In this document: one piece after another, positions 1 through 7,475 of the stretch
Numbering within the stretch: position 1 is the stretch's first letter
Layout of the letters: each line of letters begins with the position of its first letter
Assembly: GCA_002449665.1 (NCBI GenBank)
Contig: DJXH01000001.1
Coordinates: 1 to 27,413 of the forward strand
Origin: Bacteroidales bacterium UBA7009
Lineage (GTDB): Bacteria; Bacteroidota; Bacteroidia; Bacteroidales; Paludibacteraceae
Direction: 5' to 3'
Length of the DNA stretch: 27,413 nucleotides
Program-made: the position numbers and the translations under genes
The notes under the pieces: model-generated
What the model was told of the DNA's origin: nothing
The model's database searches: none
The model's input: only the letters and a program-made list of their open reading frames with translations

Positions 1-1482
1 GGCGACTGGCTGCTCGGCATGAACGCAACACGCGCATATACAATTCGTTATGCACAAGGTATAGGCAAAAACCGACAAGTACTCAGTATAGGCAGGGTGC
101 AGACACCTACGCTCGCACTTATCGTTCAGCGGCAGAAAGAGATAGAAAACTTCCGTCCGCGCACCTACTACGAACTGCGCACCGTCTATCGTAATACGGC
201 CTTCAAAGACCAACTGCCTGCCGAAGAGGACGACTACGCCATAAAGTCTTTGGAAAAAGGGCAGCGACTCATACAAAGTATTGAGCATAACCCGCTGACA
301 GTTACATCAGTGGAGAAAAAGAAAGGAACCGAAAAACCGCCCAAACTCTTTGATCTTACTGCGCTGCAAGTGGAGTGTAACAAAAAGTACTCTTATTCTG
401 CCGATGAGACCCTCAAACTTATCCAGTCGCTATACGAGAAGCGTATCACAACCTATCCGCGTGTGGACACTACCTACCTGACAGAAGACCTTTACCCGAA
501 AATTCCTGCCACGCTCAAAGGCATAGCCGACTATTACCCCCAGGCAACGCCTCTTCTCAACCTCAAAGCCGATGGCGGAAAAGGCAGCGGCAGTCTTAAA
601 AAATCTAAGAACGTCTTTGATAATAAGAAAGTGACAGACCACCACGCTATTATCCCTACCGGACAGAAACCCAACAACCTTACGGCTGAGGAGCGGAAAG
701 TGTTTGACCTCGTGGCTCTGCGTTTTATAGCCGCTTTCTATCCCGACTGCGAGGTGGCAAACACTACTGTACTTGCCGAAGTGAAAATGGACGAGACGAT
801 AGACGACCTGTCCGTTATGCCCTTTAAGGTTACCGGCAGAGAAGTGCTAAAACAGGGCTGGCGGGAAGTGTATCAGCAAGACAAAGAGCAGGATAAAAGC
901 GACAATGAGCAGGAAGAAAACGATGAAAAACGCGTGCTGCCGTCTTTCGTAAAAGGCGAAAGCGGTGAACACCAACCGGCATTGCAGGAGAAAACGACAC
1001 AGCCGCCCAAATACTATACGGAAGCAACGCTTCTTCGCGCTATGGAAACGGCAGGCAAGACTGTGGAGAACGACGAACTGCGAGAGGCTATGAAAGAGAA
1101 CGGCATAGGTCGTCCTTCCACTCGTGCCGCCATAATAGAAAAACTATTCCAACGAAAATATATAGTCAGAGACAAGAAAAACATCAAAGCCACGGCGGTC
1201 GGTATTGACTTGATTGCCAAGATTATATCGCCGCTGTTGAAGTCGGCTGAACTGACGGGACTATGGGAGAAAAAACTCCGAGAGATAGAGCGTGGCGACT
1301 ATACCGCGCAGCAGTTCCTCGGCGAACTCAAACAGATGACTGCCGATGTGGTCAGAGAGGTGAAAGCCAACAAAGCCGGTATGCTTTGTCCCGTTTGCCG
1401 TCAGGGACATATTATTCGTGGCAAAACCCGCTACGGCTGTTCCCGCTGGAAAGAGGGTTGCACCTATGCCGAACCTTTTTGA
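1..1482 (+). CDS. topB: DNA topoisomerase III (type IA), 3' part
   Basis: Type IA topoisomerases cut one DNA strand through a tyrosine and pass another strand through the break, resolving replication and recombination intermediates. The reading frame is open from base 1, so the N-terminal Toprim part lies outside the window. Visible are the GDWLLGMNATRA segment at the left edge, the GRVQTPTLALIV motif, and the active-site segment TTYPRVDT with the probable catalytic Tyr at residue 146 counted from the Met at base 19. The GIGRPSTRAAIIEKL motif follows, then a C-terminal zinc-ribbon start (CPVCRQG, later GCSRWKEGC). The protein stops seven residues after the conserved GCSRWK, where relatives normally run on. 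Its last 19 bases overlap the convergent nadD. A chromosomal copy and a conjugative-element copy cannot be told apart from this part alone. Confidence 0.93.
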   Translation, partial: GDWLLGMNATRAYTIRYAQGIGKNRQVLSIGRVQTPTLALIVQRQKEIENFRPRTYYELRTVYRNTAFKDQLPAEEDDYAIKSLEKGQRLIQSIEHNPLTVTSVEKKKGTEKPPKLFDLTALQVECNKKYSYSADETLKLIQSLYEKRITTYPRVDTTYLTEDLYPKIPATLKGIADYYPQATPLLNLKADGGKGSGSLKKSKNVFDNKKVTDHHAIIPTGQKPNNLTAEERKVFDLVALRFIAAFYPDCEVANTTVLAEVKMDETIDDLSVMPFKVTGREVLKQGWREVYQQDKEQDKSDNEQEENDEKRVLPSFVKGESGEHQPALQEKTTQPPKYYTEATLLRAMETAGKTVENDELREAMKENGIGRPSTRAAIIEKLFQRKYIVRDKKNIKATAVGIDLIAKIISPLLKSAELTGLWEKKLREIERGDYTAQQFLGELKQMTADVVREVKANKAGMLCPVCRQGHIIRGKTRYGCSRWKEGCTYAEPF

Positions 1483-2048
1483 GCCTCCCTCAAGCGAGTG
1501 GATGATATGTCAAAAAGCGGCGCTTCTTTCAGATAATGTATTTCCTTAATGAACGTAGTATCAATCGCTTGCGGGCGGTCTGAATCGCTTGTATTACCGC
1601 TTTCCTTATCCGCTTGGCGTGGATAGACATATATGGGATAATGTTCGCCTATATACTCGTAGTCGCGCCAGCGAGTGAAACAGCGCAGGTTATCTTCGCC
1701 TATGATAAGGCAGAACTCGTCTTCGGGGTAGGCTGCTTTCAGTGCTTTTAGGGTGCGGGCTGTGTAGTTGGGCTTGGGCAAGGTAAACTCAAAATCGCTT
1801 ACTCTGATGGGTTTTAGCCGTCTGCCGGTCTGTTTTTCCCTTTCTTTAACGGCTGCGTCCATTGCAGCGCAGGCGGCTTTGTATCTGTCCTTTTCGGGCG
1901 CGAGTACACCCTTGTCTTTCAGCGGATTATTAGGAGTTACCATCAGCCATACCTCGTCTATGTCGGTATGTTCGGCTATATAGATGGCAAGCCCTGTATG
2001 ACCGAAATGTATAGGGTTGAACGACCCGCCGTATATTCCTATCTTCAT
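1464..2048 (-). CDS. nadD: Nicotinate-nucleotide adenylyltransferase
   Basis: Transfers AMP from ATP to nicotinate mononucleotide in NAD synthesis; cytoplasmic. The start MKIGIYGGSFNPIHFGH carries the nucleotidyltransferase GSFNPIHxGH signature (about residues 8-18). LPKPNYTARTL and the late DISSTRLR motif (the ISSTxIR ATP-binding signature) also fit NadD. The 194-residue product ends about ten residues after ISST, while family members usually continue with roughly 15-20 residues containing a YLxP...YI segment. The C-terminus therefore looks clipped, exactly where the gene runs into topB. The start codon overlaps the stop of the upstream methyltransferase in an ATGA arrangement, so the two are probably cotranscribed from the promoter near 2803-2833. 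The function call is secure; whether the shortened enzyme is active is uncertain. Confidence 0.93.
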   Translation of the reverse strand: MKIGIYGGSFNPIHFGHTGLAIYIAEHTDIDEVWLMVTPNNPLKDKGVLAPEKDRYKAACAAMDAAVKEREKQTGRRLKPIRVSDFEFTLPKPNYTARTLKALKAAYPEDEFCLIIGEDNLRCFTRWRDYEYIGEHYPIYVYPRQADKESGNTSDSDRPQAIDTTFIKEIHYLKEAPLFDISSTRLREAQKGSA

Positions 2049-2782
2049 TTTTGCTCTGCTGTTTGTATGCGCCTTATCTCCGACAGCACTATGGCTGTGG
2101 CTATGCCCACGTTAAGGCTCTCCACCGTATGTGATTTATATGCCGGTATATACAGACTGTGTGTTATTGTTTGTCTCACCTCGGCTGATATGCCGTTGCC
2201 TTCGTTGCCCATAATGACGATGCCGTTTCTTTGGCGGATTACAGACGTGTCTTCGTATATATTCTTGCCGTCAAGCAGTGTGCCATATATAGGGCTGTCA
2301 AATTGCTTACTGATACGCAATATCTCCCTCGCGAGGTCGGCTGTATAGTGTATTCTTACTCGTGCGAGGGCACCCATCGTAGCTTGTACGACTTTGGGCG
2401 AGTAGCAGTCGGCAGTCTTGTCGGAGCAGAGAATGTCGTCTATGCCAAACCAGTCGGCAGTGCGGATTATCGTCCCGAGGTTCCCCGGGTCTTGTATGCC
2501 GTCAAGAGCAAGCAGCAGCCGAGTGCCGTCTATTTCCGTTTTGGCATATTTCTTTTGCTTAAAGACGGCTATGCTGCCTTGCGGCGTTTGCAGTTGGGAT
2601 ATATGTTTTACCGCCTGTTCGCCGTCCTTTTCTGTCGTTATGGTCCTTACAAGGTCGAAAGACGGCAGCAGTTCGTTGATGCATTTGTCTCCCTCGGCAA
2701 CGAACAGCCCTGTCTCGTCGCGGTACTTTTTGAGCCTCAAAGAGGAGTAGAGTTTTATCTCTTTTTGTGTCAATATAGCCAT
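2045..2782 (-). CDS. TrmH/SpoU-family RNA 2'-O-methyltransferase
   Basis: A SPOUT-class enzyme that methylates the ribose 2'-OH of rRNA or tRNA using S-adenosylmethionine. The N-terminal part (KLYSSLRLKKYRDETGLFVAEG) matches the SpoU substrate-binding domain. The C-terminal part shows the knot motifs in order: LDGIQDPGNLGTIIRTADWFG, then IVIMGNEGNGIS, then IPAYKSHTVESLNVGIATAI. I chose the ATG at 2782 (MAILTQKEIKL, 245 residues). The frame stays open to 2833, but that extension crosses the TACCTTTG promoter element and is not family-like. The 3' end overlaps nadD by 4 bases. The exact RNA target cannot be read from the sequence. Confidence 0.92.
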   Translation of the reverse strand: MAILTQKEIKLYSSLRLKKYRDETGLFVAEGDKCINELLPSFDLVRTITTEKDGEQAVKHISQLQTPQGSIAVFKQKKYAKTEIDGTRLLLALDGIQDPGNLGTIIRTADWFGIDDILCSDKTADCYSPKVVQATMGALARVRIHYTADLAREILRISKQFDSPIYGTLLDGKNIYEDTSVIRQRNGIVIMGNEGNGISAEVRQTITHSLYIPAYKSHTVESLNVGIATAIVLSEIRRIQTAEQK

Positions 2783-2802
2783 ACCGAATGTGTAAAGTTT
2801 AG

Positions 2803-2833
2803 CAAAGGTAGGGCAATTTTTGCACACGTGCAA
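2803..2833 (-). promoter_or_regulatory. Bacteroidetes-type promoter for the methyltransferase-nadD pair
   Basis: On the minus strand the -7 element TACCTTTG (2810-2803) lies exactly 20 bases downstream of a TTG -33 element (2833-2831). This matches the TTG/TAnnTTTG promoter of the Bacteroidetes primary sigma factor. It sits about 20 bases upstream of the ATG at 2782, supporting that start. Confidence 0.7.
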
Positions 2834-2834
2834 A
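2819..2834. repeat. Palindrome shared by two divergent -33 elements
   Basis: TTTGCAC-AC-GTGCAAA is a perfect 7-bp inverted repeat with a 2-bp spacer. Each arm contains the TTG of one of the two divergent promoters. It may simply be two overlapping promoters, or an operator where one protein could control both. Confidence 0.55.
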
Positions 2835-2850
2835 TTTCTTCCTAACTTTG
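2820..2850 (+). promoter_or_regulatory. Bacteroidetes-type promoter for yicC-gmk
   Basis: TTG at 2820-2822 and TAACTTTG at 2843-2850, spaced by 20 bases, fit the Bacteroidetes consensus. The start codon of yicC lies 52 bases downstream. Its -33 element shares a palindrome with the opposing promoter. Confidence 0.7.
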
Positions 2851-2902
2851 CACGCTCATTTAGTGAGCCTGTTGATTACATTCAAGCAAAACATAAACAG
2901 TT

Positions 2903-3799
2903 ATGATACAAAGTATGACCGGCTACGGCAAAGCCGAAGCAAGCGTTTTGGGGCGCAAGATGGTGGTGGAACTGCGCAGCCTTAACTCAAAGCAGTTTGA
3001 TTTCAATCCTCGTATCGCGCCCGAACTCAAAGAACGTGAAGCCGCTATCCGCCAACTGCTTGCCCAAAGGCTTGAGCGCGGCAAGATAGACCTGCGCATT
3101 GAGTTTGCCGACAATGCAGAAACAGACCCATCGCAACAGTTGCAAATCAACCGTGAGGCTTTCCTCCGTCATTACAAGGAGTTGCAGGCTTTGCGCGCCG
3201 AACTCGGACTTGACCCGCTGACAGACCTTACCTCCGCTGTCCTGCACCTCAAAGATGTGGTAAAAGAAGTAAATAGTGTCTCTCTCGGCGAACAGGAATG
3301 GCAAGCCGTGATGGCTGTTATTGAACAGTGTATCAATGCCTTCGTCGCTTTCCGCCGTCAGGAAGGCAAGGCATTGCAGGATATGTTCACTGCCAAACTT
3401 GATGCCATAATGCAGTTGCTCGCCTCCGTGGAACCGTATGAAAAGGGCAGGGTGGAGAACATACGCCGCCATCTGCTGCTCAATCTTGACAAACTTGCGG
3501 AGCAGACTAAACAGGCTGTAGATGCCAATCGCCTTGAGCAGGAGATGATTTACTATCTTGAAAAACTGGACATCACCGAGGAGAAAGTGCGCCTTACCAA
3601 CCACGTCCGCTATTTCCGTGAGACGATGGAGCAGGACGGCGAGGGCGTAGGTAAAAAACTCGGATTCATCGCCCAAGAGATGGGGCGCGAGATAAACACG
3701 CTCGGCAGCAAGTCCAACCAGTCGGAAATGCAGATAATAGTAGTGAAAATGAAAGACCTGCTTGAGCAGATAAAAGAGCAGGTGTTAAATGTCTTATAG
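2903..3799 (+). CDS. yicC: YicC/YloC-family endoribonuclease
   Basis: A 298-residue member of the YicC family (YicC-like N-terminal domain followed by DUF1732), proteins known as endoribonucleases in other bacteria. The family-typical start MIQSMTGYGKAE, the segment ELRSLNSKQFDFNPRI and the C-terminal REINTLGSKSNQSEMQ are all present, and length is normal. The start is fixed by the conserved N-terminus and by the promoter at 2820-2850. The stop lies 3 bases before the gmk start, so the two genes form a tight operon. yicC next to gmk is a common arrangement in Bacteroidales. Confidence 0.93.
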   Translation: MIQSMTGYGKAEASVLGRKMVVELRSLNSKQFDFNPRIAPELKEREAAIRQLLAQRLERGKIDLRIEFADNAETDPSQQLQINREAFLRHYKELQALRAELGLDPLTDLTSAVLHLKDVVKEVNSVSLGEQEWQAVMAVIEQCINAFVAFRRQEGKALQDMFTAKLDAIMQLLASVEPYEKGRVENIRRHLLLNLDKLAEQTKQAVDANRLEQEMIYYLEKLDITEEKVRLTNHVRYFRETMEQDGEGVGKKLGFIAQEMGREINTLGSKSNQSEMQIIVVKMKDLLEQIKEQVLNVL

Positions 3800-3802
3800 T
3801 CT

Positions 3803-4360
3803 ATGATTCTTATCTTTTCAGCCCCTTCGGGCAGCGGCAAATCAACGCTTGTCAATTATCTCCTTTCCGAGCGCAATGACCTTGAGTTCAGTATCTCCGC
3901 CACCACCCGTCAGCCGCGCGGACAGGAGCAGAACGGCAGGGAATACTATTTCATCACCCCCGAGGAGTTTGAAGACCTTATCCGCAACGACCGTTTGGTG
4001 GAGTATGAGAACGTCTATTCGGGTACGTCCTACGGTACGCTAAAGAGTGAGATTGAGCGCATAGAGCGTAGCGGTCATCACGTTGTCTTTGACGTTGATG
4101 TAAAGGGCGGTATCAACCTCAAGCGTATCTTTGGCGACCGCGCTTTGTCGGTCTTCGTATGTCCGCCGAGTGTGGACGAACTGCGCCGCCGTCTTGTCGG
4201 GCGCGCCACCGATTCACCCGAGAAGATAGAAGAGCGCGTGGCAAAAGCAGAAGAGGAGATGGCTGATGCGCCTTATTTTGATACGGTCGTGGTAAACGAT
4301 AATCTTGACGATGCCAAAAAAGATGTGCTGCAGAAGGTAAACACTTTCCTTGACAGGTAG
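3803..4360 (+). CDS. gmk: Guanylate kinase
   Basis: Phosphorylates GMP to GDP with ATP in the cytoplasm, feeding the GTP and dGTP pools. The start MILIFSAPSGSGKST contains the P-loop (residues 6-14). The GMP-binding stretch follows: SISATTRQPR and then NGREYYFI. YENVYSGTSYGTLKSEI, FDVDVKGG and the late RRRLVGRATDSPEKIEERV lid region are all typical. The 185-residue length is normal for the family. It is translated just behind yicC. It ends 7 bases from the convergent beta-barrel gene, with no obvious terminator hairpin between them. Confidence 0.96.
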   Translation: MILIFSAPSGSGKSTLVNYLLSERNDLEFSISATTRQPRGQEQNGREYYFITPEEFEDLIRNDRLVEYENVYSGTSYGTLKSEIERIERSGHHVVFDVDVKGGINLKRIFGDRALSVFVCPPSVDELRRRLVGRATDSPEKIEERVAKAEEEMADAPYFDTVVVNDNLDDAKKDVLQKVNTFLDR

Positions 4361-4367
4361 TTGTTTC

Positions 4368-7331
4368 TTATCTTTCGGGTGGAGGTCCTTGCGGCGGTGT
4401 CCCGGGCATAGGACCTTTGTTCTCTCCGCTTTCTATAATCTCTTGTATGCGAGCGGCTTTGCCGGTGGCTTTGAGGTTGCCCATACGGTTGAGTTTGTAT
4501 GTGAAGGTCAGCATCGCGTACATAGGTAAGGTGTTGAATTTCTGATACTGTACGTAGTTGTCGCCAACCACTTGCACTATGCTTTTCTCGTTGTTGAGCA
4601 GGTCAAAGGCACTGAGTTTGAGTGTCGCATTAGTCCAACTCTTTGTTATGTGAGCATTGAGCGACAGTTCGCTCACATCGTCTAATTTGTATCCGTATCT
4701 GTCTGTATATGAGCAATCGGCGGCTATGGTCCAGTTGCGTGGCAGGTGGAAAGCCACATCGCCTGTTACCGACCATTTGATTACGTTTGACAGCGATGTC
4801 GCCCTCAACGTGTTTTCCGTTCTTGAGTAGGTGAAATCGCCTTTTACGCCTACGTCCACTATGTCGTGTGTAAATCTCAAGCTCAGATTCTCCTGTACTT
4901 GCAGATTGCCTGTTTGGGACAATGCTCCTAAGCGCAGACTGTTGCTCGCTATCTCTGCCGCTATCTCCGCTGCCGACTGCTCACGAGATACGTATGCCAC
5001 TCGCTGATTATAGTTAAGAGCAGTGCGAGAGTTGAGTTGCAGCCGCTTTTGGGCAAAGGGGATGTTAAACATAAAATCGCCGCCTACGCTCCAAGGTGTT
5101 TGGTCTGCATTGACAGTCTGCTGATAGAGTTTGCCCGTTTCGTCGTATATGCTGTTGCTCACGAGTGCATCTTTGGTCAGCGTGGCTCTGATGCCGCCCA
5201 TAAGACTGCTGAAATTCTCTTGGTTGAAGCGCGAGTACATAAACCTGAACGTATGGTTAAAAGCAGGGTTAAGTTGCAGATTTCCCACGGTCTCGTTCAT
5301 AGCGTTGGAGTTGTTGCGAACAGGCTCCAATTGAGAGATGGTAGGTTGCTGACTTGTACCTTTATATATAATGCGTGCGAATTTCTTCTTGCCGAACTTA
5401 TACTTGAAGTTGAAGTTCGGTGCGAAGTTCCATACGTTGATAGTGGTGTCTCTCGTAAAGCCTGTGTCCATATATGTGGTGCGGCTGCGGGTCTGCGAGG
5501 GATTGACTTTCAGTCCGGCTGTAAGGTCAATACTCTCGCTTACGTAGCGATAGTTCACCTCTGCCGTTTCGCTGAAGAAGTCGTTGATGAAAGTGTTGGA
5601 ATAGGCGGAATCAAGTTTTGCTTGGTTCTGTCCTGTGTACTGATTCTTGCTTGAGTTGTGGTTGAACACTGCCGCTTGTGCCACTACTTCAAGAAAATGC
5701 CTGTTGTTGTACAGCGGTTCCACGAACGATGCTTTGACGTTGTAGTTGTATGCGTTGTTGCGCGACACGGTGTTCTGATCTACGAGAGTGGTGAGGTTTA
5801 GCAGGTCGTAGGCATTGCTGCTGCCCGTTCCGCGCGAGTCGGTTATTCCTGCCTCGCCGTTGATGGTGAGTGTACGCCCGAGCTTAAGAAACTTGTGGTT
5901 GTATATGGCTTGCAAAGAAGCCGTTATGTCTTGCTGCCAAGCGTAGCGCGTCTGTCTGCCGCTGCTTATGGCTTCGTCTCCGGCGAGGTTGTCATAGAGG
6001 TTAAACTGCGTATAACGGCTGTCTGTTAGCGACCAGTTGGGCTTGAGTATCAGTTTGTTCATGGAGTCTATCTGATATTCGAGTTCTATCCTCACCCGTC
6101 CGTCCCACGCTTTGGTCTGTTGTGAGGTGGAGTCGTTGTTATAGTAGGTGATGCCGTTGCTGTAACTTTCTTTGTTGGTGTATGAGTGAGTGTCGTTATA
6201 CGAGTGGTTCATCTGTCCGTCGCCGCCGAAAAGCAGACTGACGTTGGTCTTGGGGCTGTTCAGATTGTGTGTAAGGTCTATGTTGGTGTTGATACCGAGT
6301 CCCTCGCTCCACGTTATACCTTGGTTCTGACTGCCGAAACTGCTTCTGCCCCTGCCTGAACGTATCTCGTTGGTGTTGTTCGCGCTGCCTATGATGGTGG
6401 TCTGGCTCTCGCCTAAAAGGATGTTAGTAAAGAGGTTGGCATTATAGCGGAAGTCATTGGCAAAAAAGTGCAGTGTCTTTTCCCCTGCCGTCTTGCCGTA
6501 TTCGGGGTCGCCGTAGTTGAACCAGCCGTTGTTGTCAGTGGCAAAGTCGGCTCCAAGTCCTCCCGTGTAGTTGCCGAAAACACCGCGTTTTCTGTCTTTT
6601 TTAGTAGTCAGGTTGATGATGCGTTCCGTCTCGTCGTCCTCAAAGCCGGTCAGTTTTGCCATATCCGATTTCTCGTCTATCACCTGTATTTTCTCTATCA
6701 TCTCGGCGGGGATATTCTTGGTGGCTGACTGTACATCGCTGCCGAAGAATTTCTTTCCGTCTATCCTAACTGCAGTTATGCTTTCGCCGTTCACCGTTAC
6801 ATTGCCTTCCTTGTCCACCTCCACGCCGTTCATTTTCTTTAGCAACTCTTCCACCATCGCGCCGTCCTGCACCTTATACGCACTCGTGTTATACTCTATC
6901 GTGTCGCCTTTGACGGTCATTTCCGCCGCCTGACCTTTGACATCCACGGCGGCAAGCATCTGCACGTCTTCTTCAAGTCGTATAGTGCCTACGTTCGTGT
7001 TCGTTTCCCCTTCTTTTTGCGGCAGGGTAATGGCTTTGCTCATTGTCTTAAACCCTATGCTTGATACTACGAGTGTGTAACTTCCTTGCGGTATGCCGGT
7101 CAGGGCGAACACGCCGTCAAGGTCGGCTTGTGCACCGCTTATTAGGGTTGAGTCGCCGTTCTGGTATTTCATTATCCTCACTGTCGCCATCTCCACCGGC
7201 TCACCGTTTGCCTGCACCGCCTTACCTACAACGGTGTATTGTGCCGCAGCGGGAAAAGCGATGAACAGGAATAGTAGCGGTAATATACTGCGATTGGTGT
7301 CAGTTGTGCAAGATAGAATGTGAAATATCAT
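4368..7331 (-). CDS. TonB-linked outer-membrane beta-barrel protein
   Basis: An outer-membrane protein with the layout carboxypeptidase-regulatory-like domain, TonB-receptor plug, then a long beta-barrel of the 'outer membrane beta-barrel family protein 3' kind. A hydrophobic stretch SILPLLFLFIAFPAAAQ gives a signal peptide with cleavage before QYTVVGK. The regulatory-like domain runs VVGKAVQANGEPVEMATV to about GTIRLEED. The plug contains the AVRIDGKKFFGSDVQ and IPAEMIEKIQVIDEKSD segments. The remainder is rich in alternating aromatic beta-strands, and the C-terminus is a proline-rich tail (PMPGTPPQGPPPER). The start is uncertain: ATGs at 7331, 7343 and 7370 are all in frame, and 7331 gives the shortest leader. 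No SusD-like partner is adjacent, so a specific glycan or siderophore role cannot be claimed. Confidence 0.88.
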   Translation of the reverse strand: MIFHILSCTTDTNRSILPLLFLFIAFPAAAQYTVVGKAVQANGEPVEMATVRIMKYQNGDSTLISGAQADLDGVFALTGIPQGSYTLVVSSIGFKTMSKAITLPQKEGETNTNVGTIRLEEDVQMLAAVDVKGQAAEMTVKGDTIEYNTSAYKVQDGAMVEELLKKMNGVEVDKEGNVTVNGESITAVRIDGKKFFGSDVQSATKNIPAEMIEKIQVIDEKSDMAKLTGFEDDETERIINLTTKKDRKRGVFGNYTGGLGADFATDNNGWFNYGDPEYGKTAGEKTLHFFANDFRYNANLFTNILLGESQTTIIGSANNTNEIRSGRGRSSFGSQNQGITWSEGLGINTNIDLTHNLNSPKTNVSLLFGGDGQMNHSYNDTHSYTNKESYSNGITYYNNDSTSQQTKAWDGRVRIELEYQIDSMNKLILKPNWSLTDSRYTQFNLYDNLAGDEAISSGRQTRYAWQQDITASLQAIYNHKFLKLGRTLTINGEAGITDSRGTGSSNAYDLLNLTTLVDQNTVSRNNAYNYNVKASFVEPLYNNRHFLEVVAQAAVFNHNSSKNQYTGQNQAKLDSAYSNTFINDFFSETAEVNYRYVSESIDLTAGLKVNPSQTRSRTTYMDTGFTRDTTINVWNFAPNFNFKYKFGKKKFARIIYKGTSQQPTISQLEPVRNNSNAMNETVGNLQLNPAFNHTFRFMYSRFNQENFSSLMGGIRATLTKDALVSNSIYDETGKLYQQTVNADQTPWSVGGDFMFNIPFAQKRLQLNSRTALNYNQRVAYVSREQSAAEIAAEIASNSLRLGALSQTGNLQVQENLSLRFTHDIVDVGVKGDFTYSRTENTLRATSLSNVIKWSVTGDVAFHLPRNWTIAADCSYTDRYGYKLDDVSELSLNAHITKSWTNATLKLSAFDLLNNEKSIVQVVGDNYVQYQKFNTLPMYAMLTFTYKLNRMGNLKATGKAARIQEIIESGENKGPMPGTPPQGPPPER

Positions 7332-7423
7332 ACGAGTAAGCATAAAGTGAATACATACAATAACATACAAAAATTACAAAAAATGTGCCAAAAGATATTG
7401 CAATATACATTTTGCATATAATT

Positions 7424-7453
7424 TTGTATTTTGGATTTATTGCAGTACCTTTG
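7424..7453 (+). promoter_or_regulatory. Bacteroidetes-type promoter for the NfnAB operon
   Basis: TTG at 7424-7426 and TACCTTTG at 7446-7453 are 19 bases apart. The promoter lies inside the 5' end of the longest open frame, so translation must begin downstream of it, at 7467 or more likely 7476. Confidence 0.7.
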
Positions 7454-7475
7454 TGCGAAATTTTGGATGATCGTT

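Noticed and set aside
5037..5654. 205-residue plus-strand frame inside the beta-barrel gene
   Set aside because: Complementary to barrel-coding sequence, with no family resemblance.
7431..7475. Longer start for the NfnAB fusion (MDLLQYLCAK)
   Set aside because: It would begin upstream of the TACCTTTG element at 7446, inside the promoter.
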